Shown: piece by piece, positions 44,508 through 55,183 of the stretch
How the letters are laid out: the number at the start of each line of letters is the position of its first letter
Position numbering within the stretch: position 1 is the first letter of the stretch
Source of the DNA: Takakia lepidozioides
Lineage: Eukaryota > Streptophyta > Takakiopsida > Takakiales > Takakiaceae
Length of the DNA: 64,000 nt
NCBI GenBank assembly: GCA_030704615.1
Contig: CM060733.1
Coordinates: 9,548,001-9,612,000, forward strand
Direction: 5' to 3'
Program-made: the position numbers and the translations under genes
The notes under the pieces: generated by a model
The model's database searches: none
What the model saw: the letters and a program-made list of their open reading frames with translations, nothing else
What the model was told of the DNA's origin: nothing

Positions 44508-47500
44508 ATGAATGGCGGGCCCATTAATGCATACGGAAAAAGGGTAACGGAACATACGGCGAGTACAGAAAAACGAATTTCTTGTCACGTGTGTTATCCT
44601 AGTGGACAGGCCAGCAGGGAAAATCCACTAAAGAAAATTAATTCTAAAATCCAGTCACAGCGGTTACAGCCAATCATGAAGCAGGAGCAACTTCAAGAAA
44701 GTGAAATGGTTCTGAGCGCAAGAGTCGGCGTCGTTCCAGGTAACGGGCGTCTTGACGGGACAAACAATCAATGCGATAGTTTTGAAGCTATGAGGGAACT
44801 AGCAGATTATACGCTCGCGATACTACTCACGCAGTGGCGAGGAAACAGAACAACAGAGAGTAACTTTTCTCTTGATCAATGCTTGCAAGCCCCGCAGGTT
44901 TACAGGACACTACCCATAGCATTTTGTGGCAATCATACGTTTGTGCTTTGTGCTCTGCAGGCATTACTTCAGTTGTTACAGCCACAGCCTTACGGTTTCT
45001 CTAAAATGAAGAGAGTAAGAGGGATGGAGGACATCAAGGTGAAAAGCACCACAATCCTGCAGAAACAGACGATTGCGACGCCATACGCGGTGAAGTTACT
45101 GACGGAACTGCGATTACAAGGATTGCAAAACAAGGATTGGACATTGCACCATCGGAAGTACATGTTAGAATTCTTGCAGAACTTTGACCCAAAGACAGGA
45201 GCCACAATGGTGAAGGGAGTTGAATTAGAACTTACTCCCTTATACCTACAGCAACTGTTTTCATTGCCAGCAGGTCAGGTTCATGTGGACGAGCACAGGG
45301 CTAGATTGCAGATGAAAGATTTGTTTGAAGAAGGGAGTTTCTTTAAAACTCAAGGCCATGCTTGTACCAAAGCGGTGTACCCAGGGCTCAGGGAGGTGGG
45401 CCAGATATTGAACGTTCTGTTTGCCATGAAACAGAACCAGCAATATTTGAGCAGATCCTTCACAGAGGAAATACTCAAAGGCCTGAGAGGAGAAGAGGTA
45501 GCATGGGAGAACATCATGTACAACGGATTGGTAGAGGAGATGAAAAGATTGCAGGGAACTGCCGCTAAATCTCCTATCATAGTATCTGGGCCAGTCATTG
45601 CACAAATCATCCTAGACTCATGCGTACTTGATGCGAGAGAAAGGAAGGAAATGGGAGTGTTTGAAATAACAACCACTACCATAGAAGAGCAAGGTTCTTC
45701 ACAGGGTGAAGGGGGATTGGCAGAGCATCAACAGCCCAAAAGACAGAGGAAAGGGATCAGGTTGGAAGCCAAACCATTGGCTACAAGGCAGCCGGAGGAA
45801 GAAGTTACTCAAGCTCTTGTGTAGGAGAGGGTACAGCAGCACAGAGATCAAGCCAAAGAGTTACCACAAGTGGTCCATGCGGTTCCTCCATAAATAATAG
45901 ATTTAGAAACAGAAGGGCTAGATATTCCAACTACAGAGCAAGTGGTGGCAGAGATTGAGAGAGGTGATCTTCTCTATGAAGACTCTAGTTTGCTCAGAGA
46001 GAGAGTGGAGCCAGAGGTCCAAAATCTGTCCAGTGAACTTCCTGATGTGCAGGTAATACCCCCACCAGCGCCACAAGTTTCAGAAGAGGAACATCAGGAC
46101 ACAGCAGCATCTGGGAGAAATGAGGAAATTGAGAAGGAGGATCTGGTGGAGCAGTGGCCTGAGTGGTTTGTGAGGCATCATCCTATGGATGAGGGGGGTG
46201 AACAGCAGCATGTTAACCATGATGGGCCTCAGCAGGCTATGCTGATGAACTCCATAAGCCGAACCCTCAATTTGTTGGGAACTTACATGAAGTCACATGT
46301 TCCAGTGACTCAGTTGGAAGTTCTGAAGGAGGAACTCAGAAGAGAGTTCGAAAATCGGTTGGCAACCGAGGGTGTTAACAAAGTTGAGATGGAAGTGCAT
46401 CTGCAGTTGCAACAGGAGTTAAGGGAAACAAAGAATGCTCTGCAATTTGCTAAGCAGCAACTGATTGAGGGGGGTCTGGAGCAAGACCATCTGCAGGAGA
46501 TACACAAGCAGCAATTATTCCAATTGCAGAGCAAGCATGAGGATGAAATGCAAGGACTAAAGGAACAACAGGCAGAGTTGGGGGTAGTACATCAAAGAAT
46601 GACAGTGCAATGTGCCACCCTCACAAATGTTCTAGAGCAAGCCACAACAGAAGCCAACCAGCAGAGGGAGCGATGTGTGAGGGCAGAAACGGAGGTAGTG
46701 GAGCAAGCCAAATTCATTGTGGACCTCAAAGATACAATATGTCACAATGAGGGTGCTTTACAGCAATACAAACAGGTTGAGGCTAACCAGGAGAAGTACA
46801 TTGTGGAGTTACAACAGACCCTTATGTCGAATAGGAATCAACTCTCTGTAGCTAACAAGGCAGCGAGGGAAGCCAATAATCTGGCTGCAACTTATGCCAA
46901 TTTAGTTGAACCTCATGAGAAGCGCATGCAAGGATTGCAACAGCAGTTAGATGCCTACAGACTCAAGGAGGAGCAGAGTCTCAGAGATGTTACACAGGAC
47001 AGAGTGGATGACCAACTTTTAAAAGTATGGTTAGCACAAGGGCCAGTGGAAGGGAAAGCACCGAGAAAGCTCACCCAGGGGGAGATGAATGACCTGAGGC
47101 TGCAAGTGCAGAATATTGCCACCACTACTATAGACAATGTCTATAGTAGAATAGGAGAGCTCCAAGAGGATGTGGATACACTGCAGACTCAAGTGGAGGA
47201 CTTGAGTTCAAACATAGACCAAAGGCTCATGATTCCTGAAGAACATCTCATGGAGGCGTATTTGAGGGCCAGAACTCTAGTTTTCGGGTCTTCTTCGCAA
47301 GAAGTGCAAGGGATGCCAATGGTGGAAACACCAATAGAACCAGTTTCATAGCAGGTGGCTGTACAGGTTACTGAATCTCCTATGACAGCAGTTGCACGGC
47401 CTGAGGTATGGGGAAATGCTGCTTTCAAACCACCCAAGACTCATGCTGCACGGGAATACAACCGAGCAATGATCATGCCCTTCAATGAAATTCCACATAG

Positions 47501-48446
47501 CTTGGATTTGGCTTGGAATCAATTTGGTCCTCCACAATCCTTTCCACACTACTACCAAATAATGCGCATTTGGTTGCCAGTGGCCACTCGGACTAAGATT
47601 CTGGCAATGAATCAGCTCATTGAGGATCATCATTTTTCAAGGTACTGGTCTGAGGCAGGCACCATGTTGAAGGAGTTAATAGCTTTCCAGGTTGTTCATG
47701 GGCACATTCACACCAAAACAAAGAAAGTAGCGAGTTTGGTCATGGGCTGTGGAATTTATTATACTGCTTGTTTCATTGCACGTTACCACATTGAGCAACA
47801 GAAGATGCAGTCCAGATTTCTGACTTATTCCACTACAGATCATTGGACCTTACCTGTGGTGCCGCATCATACGTATTTATATGATGTGAAAATCATGTTA
47901 TAGAGGGATTCACAACTCCGTTCATGGTTCAACATGGCCTGGAACAACTTGAGCAACGAAAAACGGCATATTGACGACATTTTTAATAAGGAGCAAACAG
48001 CTTGGCAATACCTATACTGCTCCAAAGTTACTGGCACACCTCTCACCTACACTGAGAAGGAATTGTTGAAGTTCAATCAACTTGCTTTCAACAGGTTACA
48101 CAACGTTGTGAAGCTTAAGGTTCCTGACATGGTGGGGCCACACTGTATGCCAATTTTCATTCCAGAGAAACCAAGAAAGGCAAGAAAACCAAAAAACTGC
48201 AGGACTGAAGCAGATTCAGACACAACAGATGAAACTTCAGAACAAACTCTTGACATATGGGAGGAATATGATCAAGCACTGCACGACAAGAAACGACGAG
48301 GATCTCCCACACCAGAGCCATTACAGCCGGTTCAGTCAAAGGGCAACAAATCAGGTACAAGTACAGCTCAAGCATCTCCAGCAAGTAGTCATAGAACTCG
48401 GGCACGTACAGAGAGCCCTCCAAGGCACTCTCACAAACAGACATGA
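44508..48446 (+). pseudogene. Long accessory reading frame of unknown function with coiled coil
   Basis: A single frame of about 1,313 codons from ATG 44508 is interrupted by four stops: TAG 45822, TAA 45891, TAG 47349 and TAG 47901. The N-terminal third (to about 45820) is helical, with VYRTLPIAFCGNHTFVLCAL and a LLTELRLQGLQNKDW stretch, and ends in a basic Gln-rich tail. The middle (about 46230-47240) is a strong coiled coil, rich in Glu, Gln, Leu and Lys (LQQELRETKNALQFAKQQ and similar). The C-terminal part (47400-48140) has Trp- and His-rich segments (FPHYYQIMRIWLPVATRT, VVPHHTYLYDV), then a charged Pro/Ser tail. I recognise no family. Its position between pol and 3' LTR is that of the env-like or other extra frames of some Tat/Athila elements. 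Confidence 0.65.
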
Positions 48447-48511
48447 CCACGTTCACAAAGATTTACTGATCCTAAGCAGTAAACCGTGAGGACACGGCTT
48501 TTTGAGAGGGG

Positions 48512-48530
48512 AAGGGGTAATGTTAGAAGG
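48512..48530 (+). promoter_or_regulatory. Polypurine tract before the 3' LTR
   Basis: GAGAGGGGAAGGGGTAA lies directly before the LTR start TGTTAGAAGG and fits the plus-strand primer position. Confidence 0.65.
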
Positions 48531-49404
48531 CAGTCTAGGACTTAGGCATTTTTATGGGTTCTGTGGAGTCTGGGACTTAGACACTTCTATGGGTTCTGAG
48601 GGGTACCCTTAAATTTTTGAGATAGCCCGTCACAGTCACAACCCGACACAGTCACAGACCGTCACAGCCATACACAGCCCGGCACAGCCCGACACAGTCA
48701 CAGCCCGTCACAGCCATACACAGCCAGTCACAGCCCGACACAGCCCGAAACAGCCGTCACAGTCTGACACAGTCGCACAGTCAGTCACAACTGTCACAGT
48801 CGTAGGGAACAACATCTGCCGGGGAACATGTAATTCACGGAGGACGGTTAGTGAAGGAAAACAGTTAGAACAGGGGGGAAGGAGATAAAGCGGGTAGCGG
48901 AGACGGGAGGGGAGGACTTTTGGGGGATGGAGATCACTGCTGGGGGACTTTAGCCACGGAGATCACTCCTGGGGAAGAACTAAGATCGAAGGAAGGGAAG
49001 CTGGCGAGGAGGAAGGAGATACTATAGGACAGAGTTAGTACGAGATGTAGGATTACTTAGAGGGATAGATTAGAGAAGTTAGGACATCAGCATGTATCCG
49101 ATTATGATTAATCTGATTCTCATCCGATACAAACACTTTGTGTTGAGAGACTTGAGTGAAGCTGTGTATGAATGAAATCAGGGGGGCCCAAGAAGCAATC
49201 TGACGCTTAAAAAGATACCTGGTCATGATAAACAGGGAATATAAACTAATAAGGAATATAATTGGAAACCCAACAATGATTCACTAGCTGCAGGTCATGA
49301 CTGATTGTTTCACGCGGGCTGAATGCTTAGAGATATCCAACTCTTCTATCTTGGAGTTTCCCCCTCGGATAGCGAAGGGATGGGTGAGTAAAAGCCGTGT
49401 GACA
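48531..49404 (+). repeat. 3' LTR of the Tat/Athila-like element
   Basis: 874 bp, TGTTAGAAGG to GTGTGACA, collinear with 36589-37466. The CACAG array is longer here (about 48630-48800) and a block of about 30 bp after CAGTCGTAGGGAAC is missing. Confidence 0.88.
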
Positions 49405-49409
49405 GGTGG
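49405..49409. repeat. Right copy of 5-bp target-site duplication (GGTGG)
   Basis: It follows the 3' LTR end and matches 36584-36588. Confidence 0.65.
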
Positions 49410-49588
49410 CTAGTGACAGCCTAGTGGTTGGACTAGTGGTTGCACTAGTGGTGGCTAGTGGTTGTCTAGTGGCAGCCTAGTGGTGCACTAGTGGTGGACT
49501 AGTGATAGACTAGTGTTTGGTATGCACATATGTTGTGTGGTTTTGGATAACGATGTAGTTGTGTAGCGATATGTATGCGCACGACAGC
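49405..49588 (+). repeat. Right part of the interrupted MTase-element LTR
   Basis: The CTAGTGG minisatellite resumes after GGTGG and continues into the single-copy LTR part (GTTTGGTATGCACATATG to GCGCACGACA). Together with 36492-36588 it matches the copies at 49906 and 50566. Confidence 0.7.
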
Positions 49589-50564
49589 TGTCAAGTTATT
49601 TTACCATTGGTGTGAAGTTAGCTAAGAAATAACTAACTTTTATATATTGACATTTGGGATTGACCCAAGTGTCAATCCAGGGGCCAATACATGTTTGGCA
49701 CCTGACGTTGTTATCTTCACGGCAGATCGTGGTGGGCTCATCTTTATCGAGTTGAGCCTCACCGCATTTAGCTATGGCGTCGTAGTGTGGATTCCCCATG
49801 GCGTGGAATGCACTTGGCTCGACTTAATATATGAGTGATGTTTTCATGTGCAAGTATGTGAGTTTGAGAGAGCTTGTGTGCTTGTATCATTCATTTCCTT
49901 ATCATTGTGATGGGCTAGTGGCAGCCTAATGATGGACTAGTGGCAGCCTAGTGGTGGACTAGTGGCTGCACTAGTGGTGGCTAGTGGCAGCCTAGTGGTG
50001 GACTAGTGGCTACACTGGTGGTGGCTAGTGGCAGCCTAGTGGTTGGACTAGTGGCTGCACTAGTGGTGGCTAGTGACAGCCTAGTGGTTGCACTAGTGGT
50101 TGCACTAGTGGTGACTAGTGGTTGTCTAGTGGCAGCCTAGTGGTGCACTAGTGGTAGACTAGTGATAGACTAGTGTTTGGTGTGCACATATGTTGTGTGG
50201 CTTTGGATAACGATGTAGTTGTGTAGCGATATGTATGCGCACGACAGCTGTCAAGTTATTTTACCATTGGTGTGAAGTTAGCTAAGAAATAACTAGCTTT
50301 TATATATTGACATTTGGGATTGATCCAAGTGTCAATCCAGGGGCCAATACATGTTTGGCACCTGACGTTGTTATCTTCACGGCAGATCGTGGTGGGCTCA
50401 TCTTTCTCGAGTTGAGCCTCACCGCGTTTAGCAATGGCGTCGTAGTGTGGATTCCCCATGGCGTGGGGTGCACTTGGCTCGACTTAATATATGAGTGATG
50501 TTTTAATGTGCAAGTATGTGAGTTTGAGAGAGCTTGTGTGCTTGTATCATTCATTTCCTTATCA
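49589..50564 (+). repeat. Two direct copies of a 316-bp TG...CA repeat within a 660-bp tandem unit
   Basis: Segments 49589-49904 and 50249-50564 are nearly identical, start TGTCAAGTTATTTTACC and end CATTTCCTTATCA. Their separation is exactly 660 bp, the period at which TGTGATGGGCTAG (49906, 50566) also recurs. A third, inverted copy with different neighbours lies at 53966-54551, which shows that this piece is a dispersed element of its own. Confidence 0.8.
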
Positions 50565-50838
50565 TTGTGATGGGCTAGTGGCAGCCTAGTGATGGACTAG
50601 TGGCTGCACTAGTGGTGACTAGTGGCAGCCTAGTGGTTGGACTAGTGGCTGCACTAGTGGTGGCTAGTGACAGCCTAGTGGTTGGACTAGTGGTTGCACT
50701 AGTGGTGACTAGTGGTTGTCTAGTGGCAGCCTAGTGGTGCACTAGTGGTGGATTAGTGATAGACTAGTGTTTGGTGTGCACATACGTAGTGGTTTTGGAC
50801 AGCGATGTAGTTGTGTAGCAATATGTATGCGCACGACA
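49906..50838 (+). repeat. Further LTR copies with CTAGTGG minisatellites
   Basis: Copies starting TGTGATGGG at 49906 and 50566 each carry 150-200 bp of CTAGTGG-type repeats and then GTTTGGTGTGCACATA. The last copy stops matching at 50838 (GCGCACGACA), which may be the true LTR end. Repeat number differs between copies. Confidence 0.7.
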
Positions 50839-53800
50839 TGGTTTTTCATAAAGCTGGCTACGGCCGATGTCTTCTTTCCTAAGGCCACATTAGTTTTTAT
50901 ACAAGGAAGTCTTGGTGCATAGGGCTTAAGTTAATAGTTAGAGAGACTATTTTTATTTTATTTTTTTGGGTGTGAACAGGGGCAAAGGCTCTGGATTAAT
51001 TTAATTATATAATTATTTGAAGGGAAAAATATGAAAACCCTTAAAGGCACAAGGCCGCCATAAGGCTCTAACGCACGGCAAGCTATGACGGATACCCCAA
51101 AGAACGTAGACTTATTTTGCATAGCAAAGGGTGAAACGACTGGAACGCATAATTCCATATACCAATACCAAGAAGGTATATCTATTCAACCTAGTGGCAG
51201 ATTCTAGGCTAAGCATGACCAATGTAACCACAGAAGTTACAGAACTGAGAGCTAGGAGGGGTAGGCACGTAGGCACCTCCATCATATCCTTGAGGTGTAA
51301 CAGATAGCCTGAAAGAGGATCAACAACAATCTACCTAAGGTATGAGAGCTTTGTCTTGGAAGCTCTAACGTGTTTCCAATTGATATCCACTTGTTAAATT
51401 CAGGGGAAGCGGAAGAGTAGGGTTCGTTGATGCTGAGGAGGGACCTGCTGCGGCCACTCAATGGAGTCTGGACCTGAGCAGGTACAGATGAGTCCCCCTC
51501 TCCCCCATGATGATCCAAATTGGCCGAGGAGGACTTGTTGCCGCTCGGGGTGTTTGTCAATGCTTGCACACACCTTCTTCCAAGCCAGCTTAGCTGCCTA
51601 TTTATATATGCAAAATTGCTGAAAAATGTTAATACATAGTGCTCGTACCGGCACTTTCCCCAGCAACTAGTGGCACCTCCGTGTTGACAAACTGACACTC
51701 AACCGGTCATGAACCTGTCTCTAACCCTCTCTCCACAAGGTATCCGGGTAGAGAACCTGATGCGGCTTATGGTTTGGAATACTAGGTTCCTAACATAGCC
51801 TGCACCTGCACCTGCATCCACCGCATGCACTCCTATGGTTGGCTGGTCATCACCTTCAACCTCACCATAGGAGAAACAAAGATGGTTTGACTGGTCATCA
51901 ACCCAGCCTCACCATCGACAGCATGCTCTAGGGTGGGATCGGCGATCAAGCCCGGGTCCACCACCTATAAAATCAAACGCCCACACAAAACTAGCATGGC
52001 GCACAATCAAGCATGCAGGTGTGGAGGGGATCCAAACACAAGAATAAAAACAACAACTCCCCCACACCAAAAATCTCTCCACAGTGTCGCTCCTGCAACC
52101 CAGCCCAAACCCGGACTGACTCTTGCCTCCATCTACGGAAAGGTCTCGGCCTACAGAGAAGGTGGAAAGCTACAAGGAAGGGAAGCTAAAGCAATGCCTA
52201 TCCCCAACACGCTCTCATCCCAACACCCTCTCTGATCCTCTCTTCTTTCACTTGCATGACCATGAGAGCATCCTGTAGACATTCCTCAAAACCGCCCTCC
52301 ACGAGCTCATAAAACTTGGCCTCCAAGGCCCCATGCAAGCCTCCACAGGGTCCGCCAGTGCCTCCTTACGTCCACCAGCCATTCCTCAGAATGGAACCAC
52401 CTCAGGAAACCACGCCGTTCACTGAAGGTTCAAAAATGGAGCAAATAGAGGTACATATAGGCCCCAACACATTCTGTCCAAAGGAATTACCTGCAGGTTG
52501 GTCTTCCCCATAGTTACGAACTGGGCTGAAAATCAGAAAAGATTACCTGTAGGGGAGTAATCCCTTTTGTTAAAACGCAACAGGGAGGCAATTCCGACTT
52601 TTCTGCCGGATCAGCTAGCTCAAAACCGTTGTTCTTCAGAGCCCAGCCTCCCCATCAAGGTCCCACGAAACGAGTGAAAAAAGATTTTATTTTATTTTAT
52701 TTTATTTTTTCACTCTGCCTGTTCGCGGCCTTCCGTGGCTCCAACCGCCACTACTCCTCACAGCCCACCCTAGGTGCTCGTTGGCCACGGGCTGCTCAGT
52801 GATACCCCGTGGTACCACTCCCACGAGCCTTCACGGCCCGCCATCCCCACGATCTAGTCACCGTGCCCACCCGTTGTGTCCGCACCACGACTTCCAACGG
52901 TCACGGTCAACGGTCACGGTCAACCATCACGACCTGGGCTCGTGGTATCTTGTGATACCGCCCCAACGGCCCATCACGACCACTATTCCCTGCGTTCCCT
53001 GGAACTCCCAACGAGTTCTCATGAGTTCCCGGGCATTCCCACGCGTTCCCGAGCTCTTCCCGAGCTGGGATTTGCTTCAGCACCTGCTACCGATGAGCTA
53101 TGGCTTCTGCGGAGCCATCAGCCCCGTCGCCCTGCACTCCTGAGCTCTCACGGCCCACTAGAAGCGTCCCCAACTCAACAAGCCAGCATTATGCTGCCCA
53201 ACAAGCTCCATTTTCTCCATGAAGCTTACAAAAACAAATCTGAAAATACACACCTTTACAACCTTGGTGTATCTGCAGTTCTCATGCATATCCCCTGGTT
53301 CTAAAGCGCCTCGTTGCTGCCCTTCCAGCCCCGCTCTTGCCACTCCAAAAGCCCTTACACTGCTGAGTTTCAGATTGAAACTCCAACTCAGCACATGCTT
53401 CACAAGTGCACTGATTTGCACACAAGATGGACCAGCCCCCTCTCTTCACTCATACCTCTTCATGAGCTTGGAGCTAAAGCTCCCAACGGGCTGCGATGCA
53501 TCCCCTCGCAGCTCCACCATTCGGCTGCTCCTCATCTACCCGCAACAACTTTCGGGCAGAAATACCTGGAGCTGATCATATCATCTCCAACCTGCAACAC
53601 GCTAGTTTCCCATGCGCAGCCCACATTTATGCAGCTCCTTAACTCGGCCTGCAGCTGAAGAAGACGGCCACTAGTTCACCCACTCGTGGCCAACATCTCC
53701 TCCGCTTCACACTAGAAGCCCAAACTTGGTTGCCATAGCATTGAGCTATGCAACGCCGCTTTTCAACATAGGCTACCCGCCTCTCTATCCATTGCAAACC

Positions 53801-53965
53801 TGCAACCTATTCGCCTTTGCACTCTATCTGCTTTGGATAGGCTCACGCACGGATCCCTGCACTCGAGGCTGAACCGCTTCTCCTAAAAACACAAGTACTA
53901 CAAAACAAGTACTACAACACAACTCAAACCTGGCACTCACAGACTCGAACTCATCTTTCTCGAGT
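50839..53965. other. Gene-poor stretch
   Basis: I find no supported gene. Content noted: a T/A-rich tract near 50945-50965, a (TTTTA)n microsatellite at 52684-52710, and CGGTCACGGTCAA short repeats near 52898-52925. The C-rich frames at 52000-53650 lack domain features. Confidence 0.45.
52684..52710. repeat. (TTTTA)n microsatellite
   Basis: About five uninterrupted TTTTA units, followed by a short T-run. Confidence 0.85.
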
Positions 53966-54551
53966 GATAGGAAATGAATGATACAAGCACACAAGCTCTC
54001 TCAAACTCACATACTTGCACATGAAAACATCACTCATATATTAAGTCGAGTCAAGTGTACCCCACGCCATGGGGAATCCACACTACGACGCCATAGCTAG
54101 ACGCGGTGAGGCTCAACTCGAGAAAGGTGAGCCCACCGCAATTTGCCGTGAAGATAACAATGCCAGGTGCCCAAACATGTATGGGCCCCTGGATTGACAC
54201 TTGGGTCAATCCCAAATATCGCAGCTTCTGTTTGTTGTGGAAAGGTGGGTTTCCTGCCTACAGTTTCAATCAGTGTAGTGCCAAGATTGGGTTGACACTA
54301 CAGCATGATCCATGAAGTTCTCCCCCATGTCACAGCCTAGTGCCACCATCGGGGCAGATGGCTGCCTAAATTCATTTTCATCAGTGGGCACTTCAAATGG
54401 GTAACCGACATGGGTTTGGACACTAGAGAATCCCTTCTAGTCTCTTCTGCCAGGACTTGGCCTGTTTCACACAGTCTGTTCCCAAACTATAGAGATATAT
54501 AAAAAAGCTATTTCCTAGCTAACTTCACACCAGTGGTAAAATAACTTGACA
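53966..54551 (-). repeat. Inverted copy of the 316-bp repeat, split by a LINE-like fragment
   Basis: The reverse complement matches 49589-49904 at both ends (TGTCAAGTTATTTTACC at the right, CATTTCCTATCA at the left). About 270 bp (54222-54490) interrupt it. Confidence 0.75.
54222..54490 (-). mobile_element. Fragment of the UBR7-intron LINE-like element
   Basis: It matches about 5925-6240 with internal deletions: GCTTCTGTTTG, GGTTTCCTGCC, CTCCCCCATGTCAC, AAATTCATTTTCATCAG and TCTCTTCTGCCAGGACTTGGCCTGTTT occur in the same order. It is more diverged than the two intron copies are from each other. Confidence 0.7.
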
Positions 54552-54947
54552 ACCATTTCATGACACTACAAATTGCCCCCTTTCAAGGGTGGGCCCTATG
54601 ATGGTATTGAATGTGCTATACCGAGGGTTGATTGTTGATTGATTATACCAGTTTGCATTTGTTGGTAATGATGGCTGAGAAGAATCGGACAATAGTGAGA
54701 TGAATATTTTTTAAGTCATTTTTTAAGCAAGTCGTGATAGCATGTATATGTAGGTTTGAGGTGGTCATGGTGGAATTTGATTTTTTGAATGTGCATACCT
54801 CCACTGATCATAGGCCTGTGAGCACCTTCTTGCGCAAGAAGGTCAACTGCTTCATTGCCACGATTATCGGTATATTGCAATGGATTTTAAATGAGGTGGA
54901 TGTGGCCCAGTAGTATGAGTGTCACTTCTATTGTCTTTGAGCAAGCT

Positions 54948-55016
54948 GCATTTATCAGTGTGATTGTCACGATACTCTGCCAATCCTCGTATCGTGATAA
55001 TCACACTGATAAATGC
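54948..55016. repeat. Near-perfect 28-bp inverted repeat, 13-nt loop
   Basis: Arms 54948-54975 and 54989-55016 are reverse complements except for one position, and that would pair as G-U in one transcript direction. The loop is 54976-54988. The right arm overlaps the start of a Lys-rich frame. Confidence 0.85.
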
Positions 55017-55183
55017 AAGCTAAGAAAGCTAGAGATATTAAGAAGGAGTAGAAAGAAGTGTTAAAGAAAGAGAGAGCGATAGAAAAGGCAAAGCAAAAAG
55101 CTAAGAGAGAAGCAGTCAAGGTGGAGAAAGCTCGTATCCTGGCTGAAAAAGCTAGATTGGTCACAGAGGCATTGACAAAATAA
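55013..55183 (+). pseudogene. Lysine-rich coiled-coil-like frame with one internal stop
   Basis: A 57-codon frame from ATG 55013 has a TAG at 55049-55051 and is rich in Lys, Glu and Ala in a helical pattern (KERAIEKAKQKAKREAVKVE). I do not recognise the family. It may be a fragment of a transposon protein or a chance A-rich frame. Confidence 0.25.

Larger units (their letters stand above)
36589..49404 (+). mobile_element. 12.8-kb Tat/Athila-like Ty3/gypsy LTR retrotransposon
   Basis: Boundaries: LTRs 36589-37466 and 48531-49404, with matching GGTGG flanks. Order: 5' LTR, PBS-like TTTGGCGACC, a small reading frame, gag (three CCHC knuckles), protease-RT, RNase H, integrase, a CACAG minisatellite, a long accessory reading frame with coiled coil, a polypurine-like tract, 3' LTR. 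A frame upstream of gag and extra frames after pol are known from the Tat/Ogre/Athila branch (established knowledge); placing this element there is inference. Frameshifts near 38160-38200, 42178, 42970 and 43600 and several stops make it non-autonomous. The LTRs are almost identical, so insertion is recent. Confidence 0.88.

Noticed and set aside
51282-53660. Several C-rich frames of 85-140 codons
   Set aside because: They overlap on both strands, are rich in Pro/Ser/His from base composition and show no family motif or splice structure.
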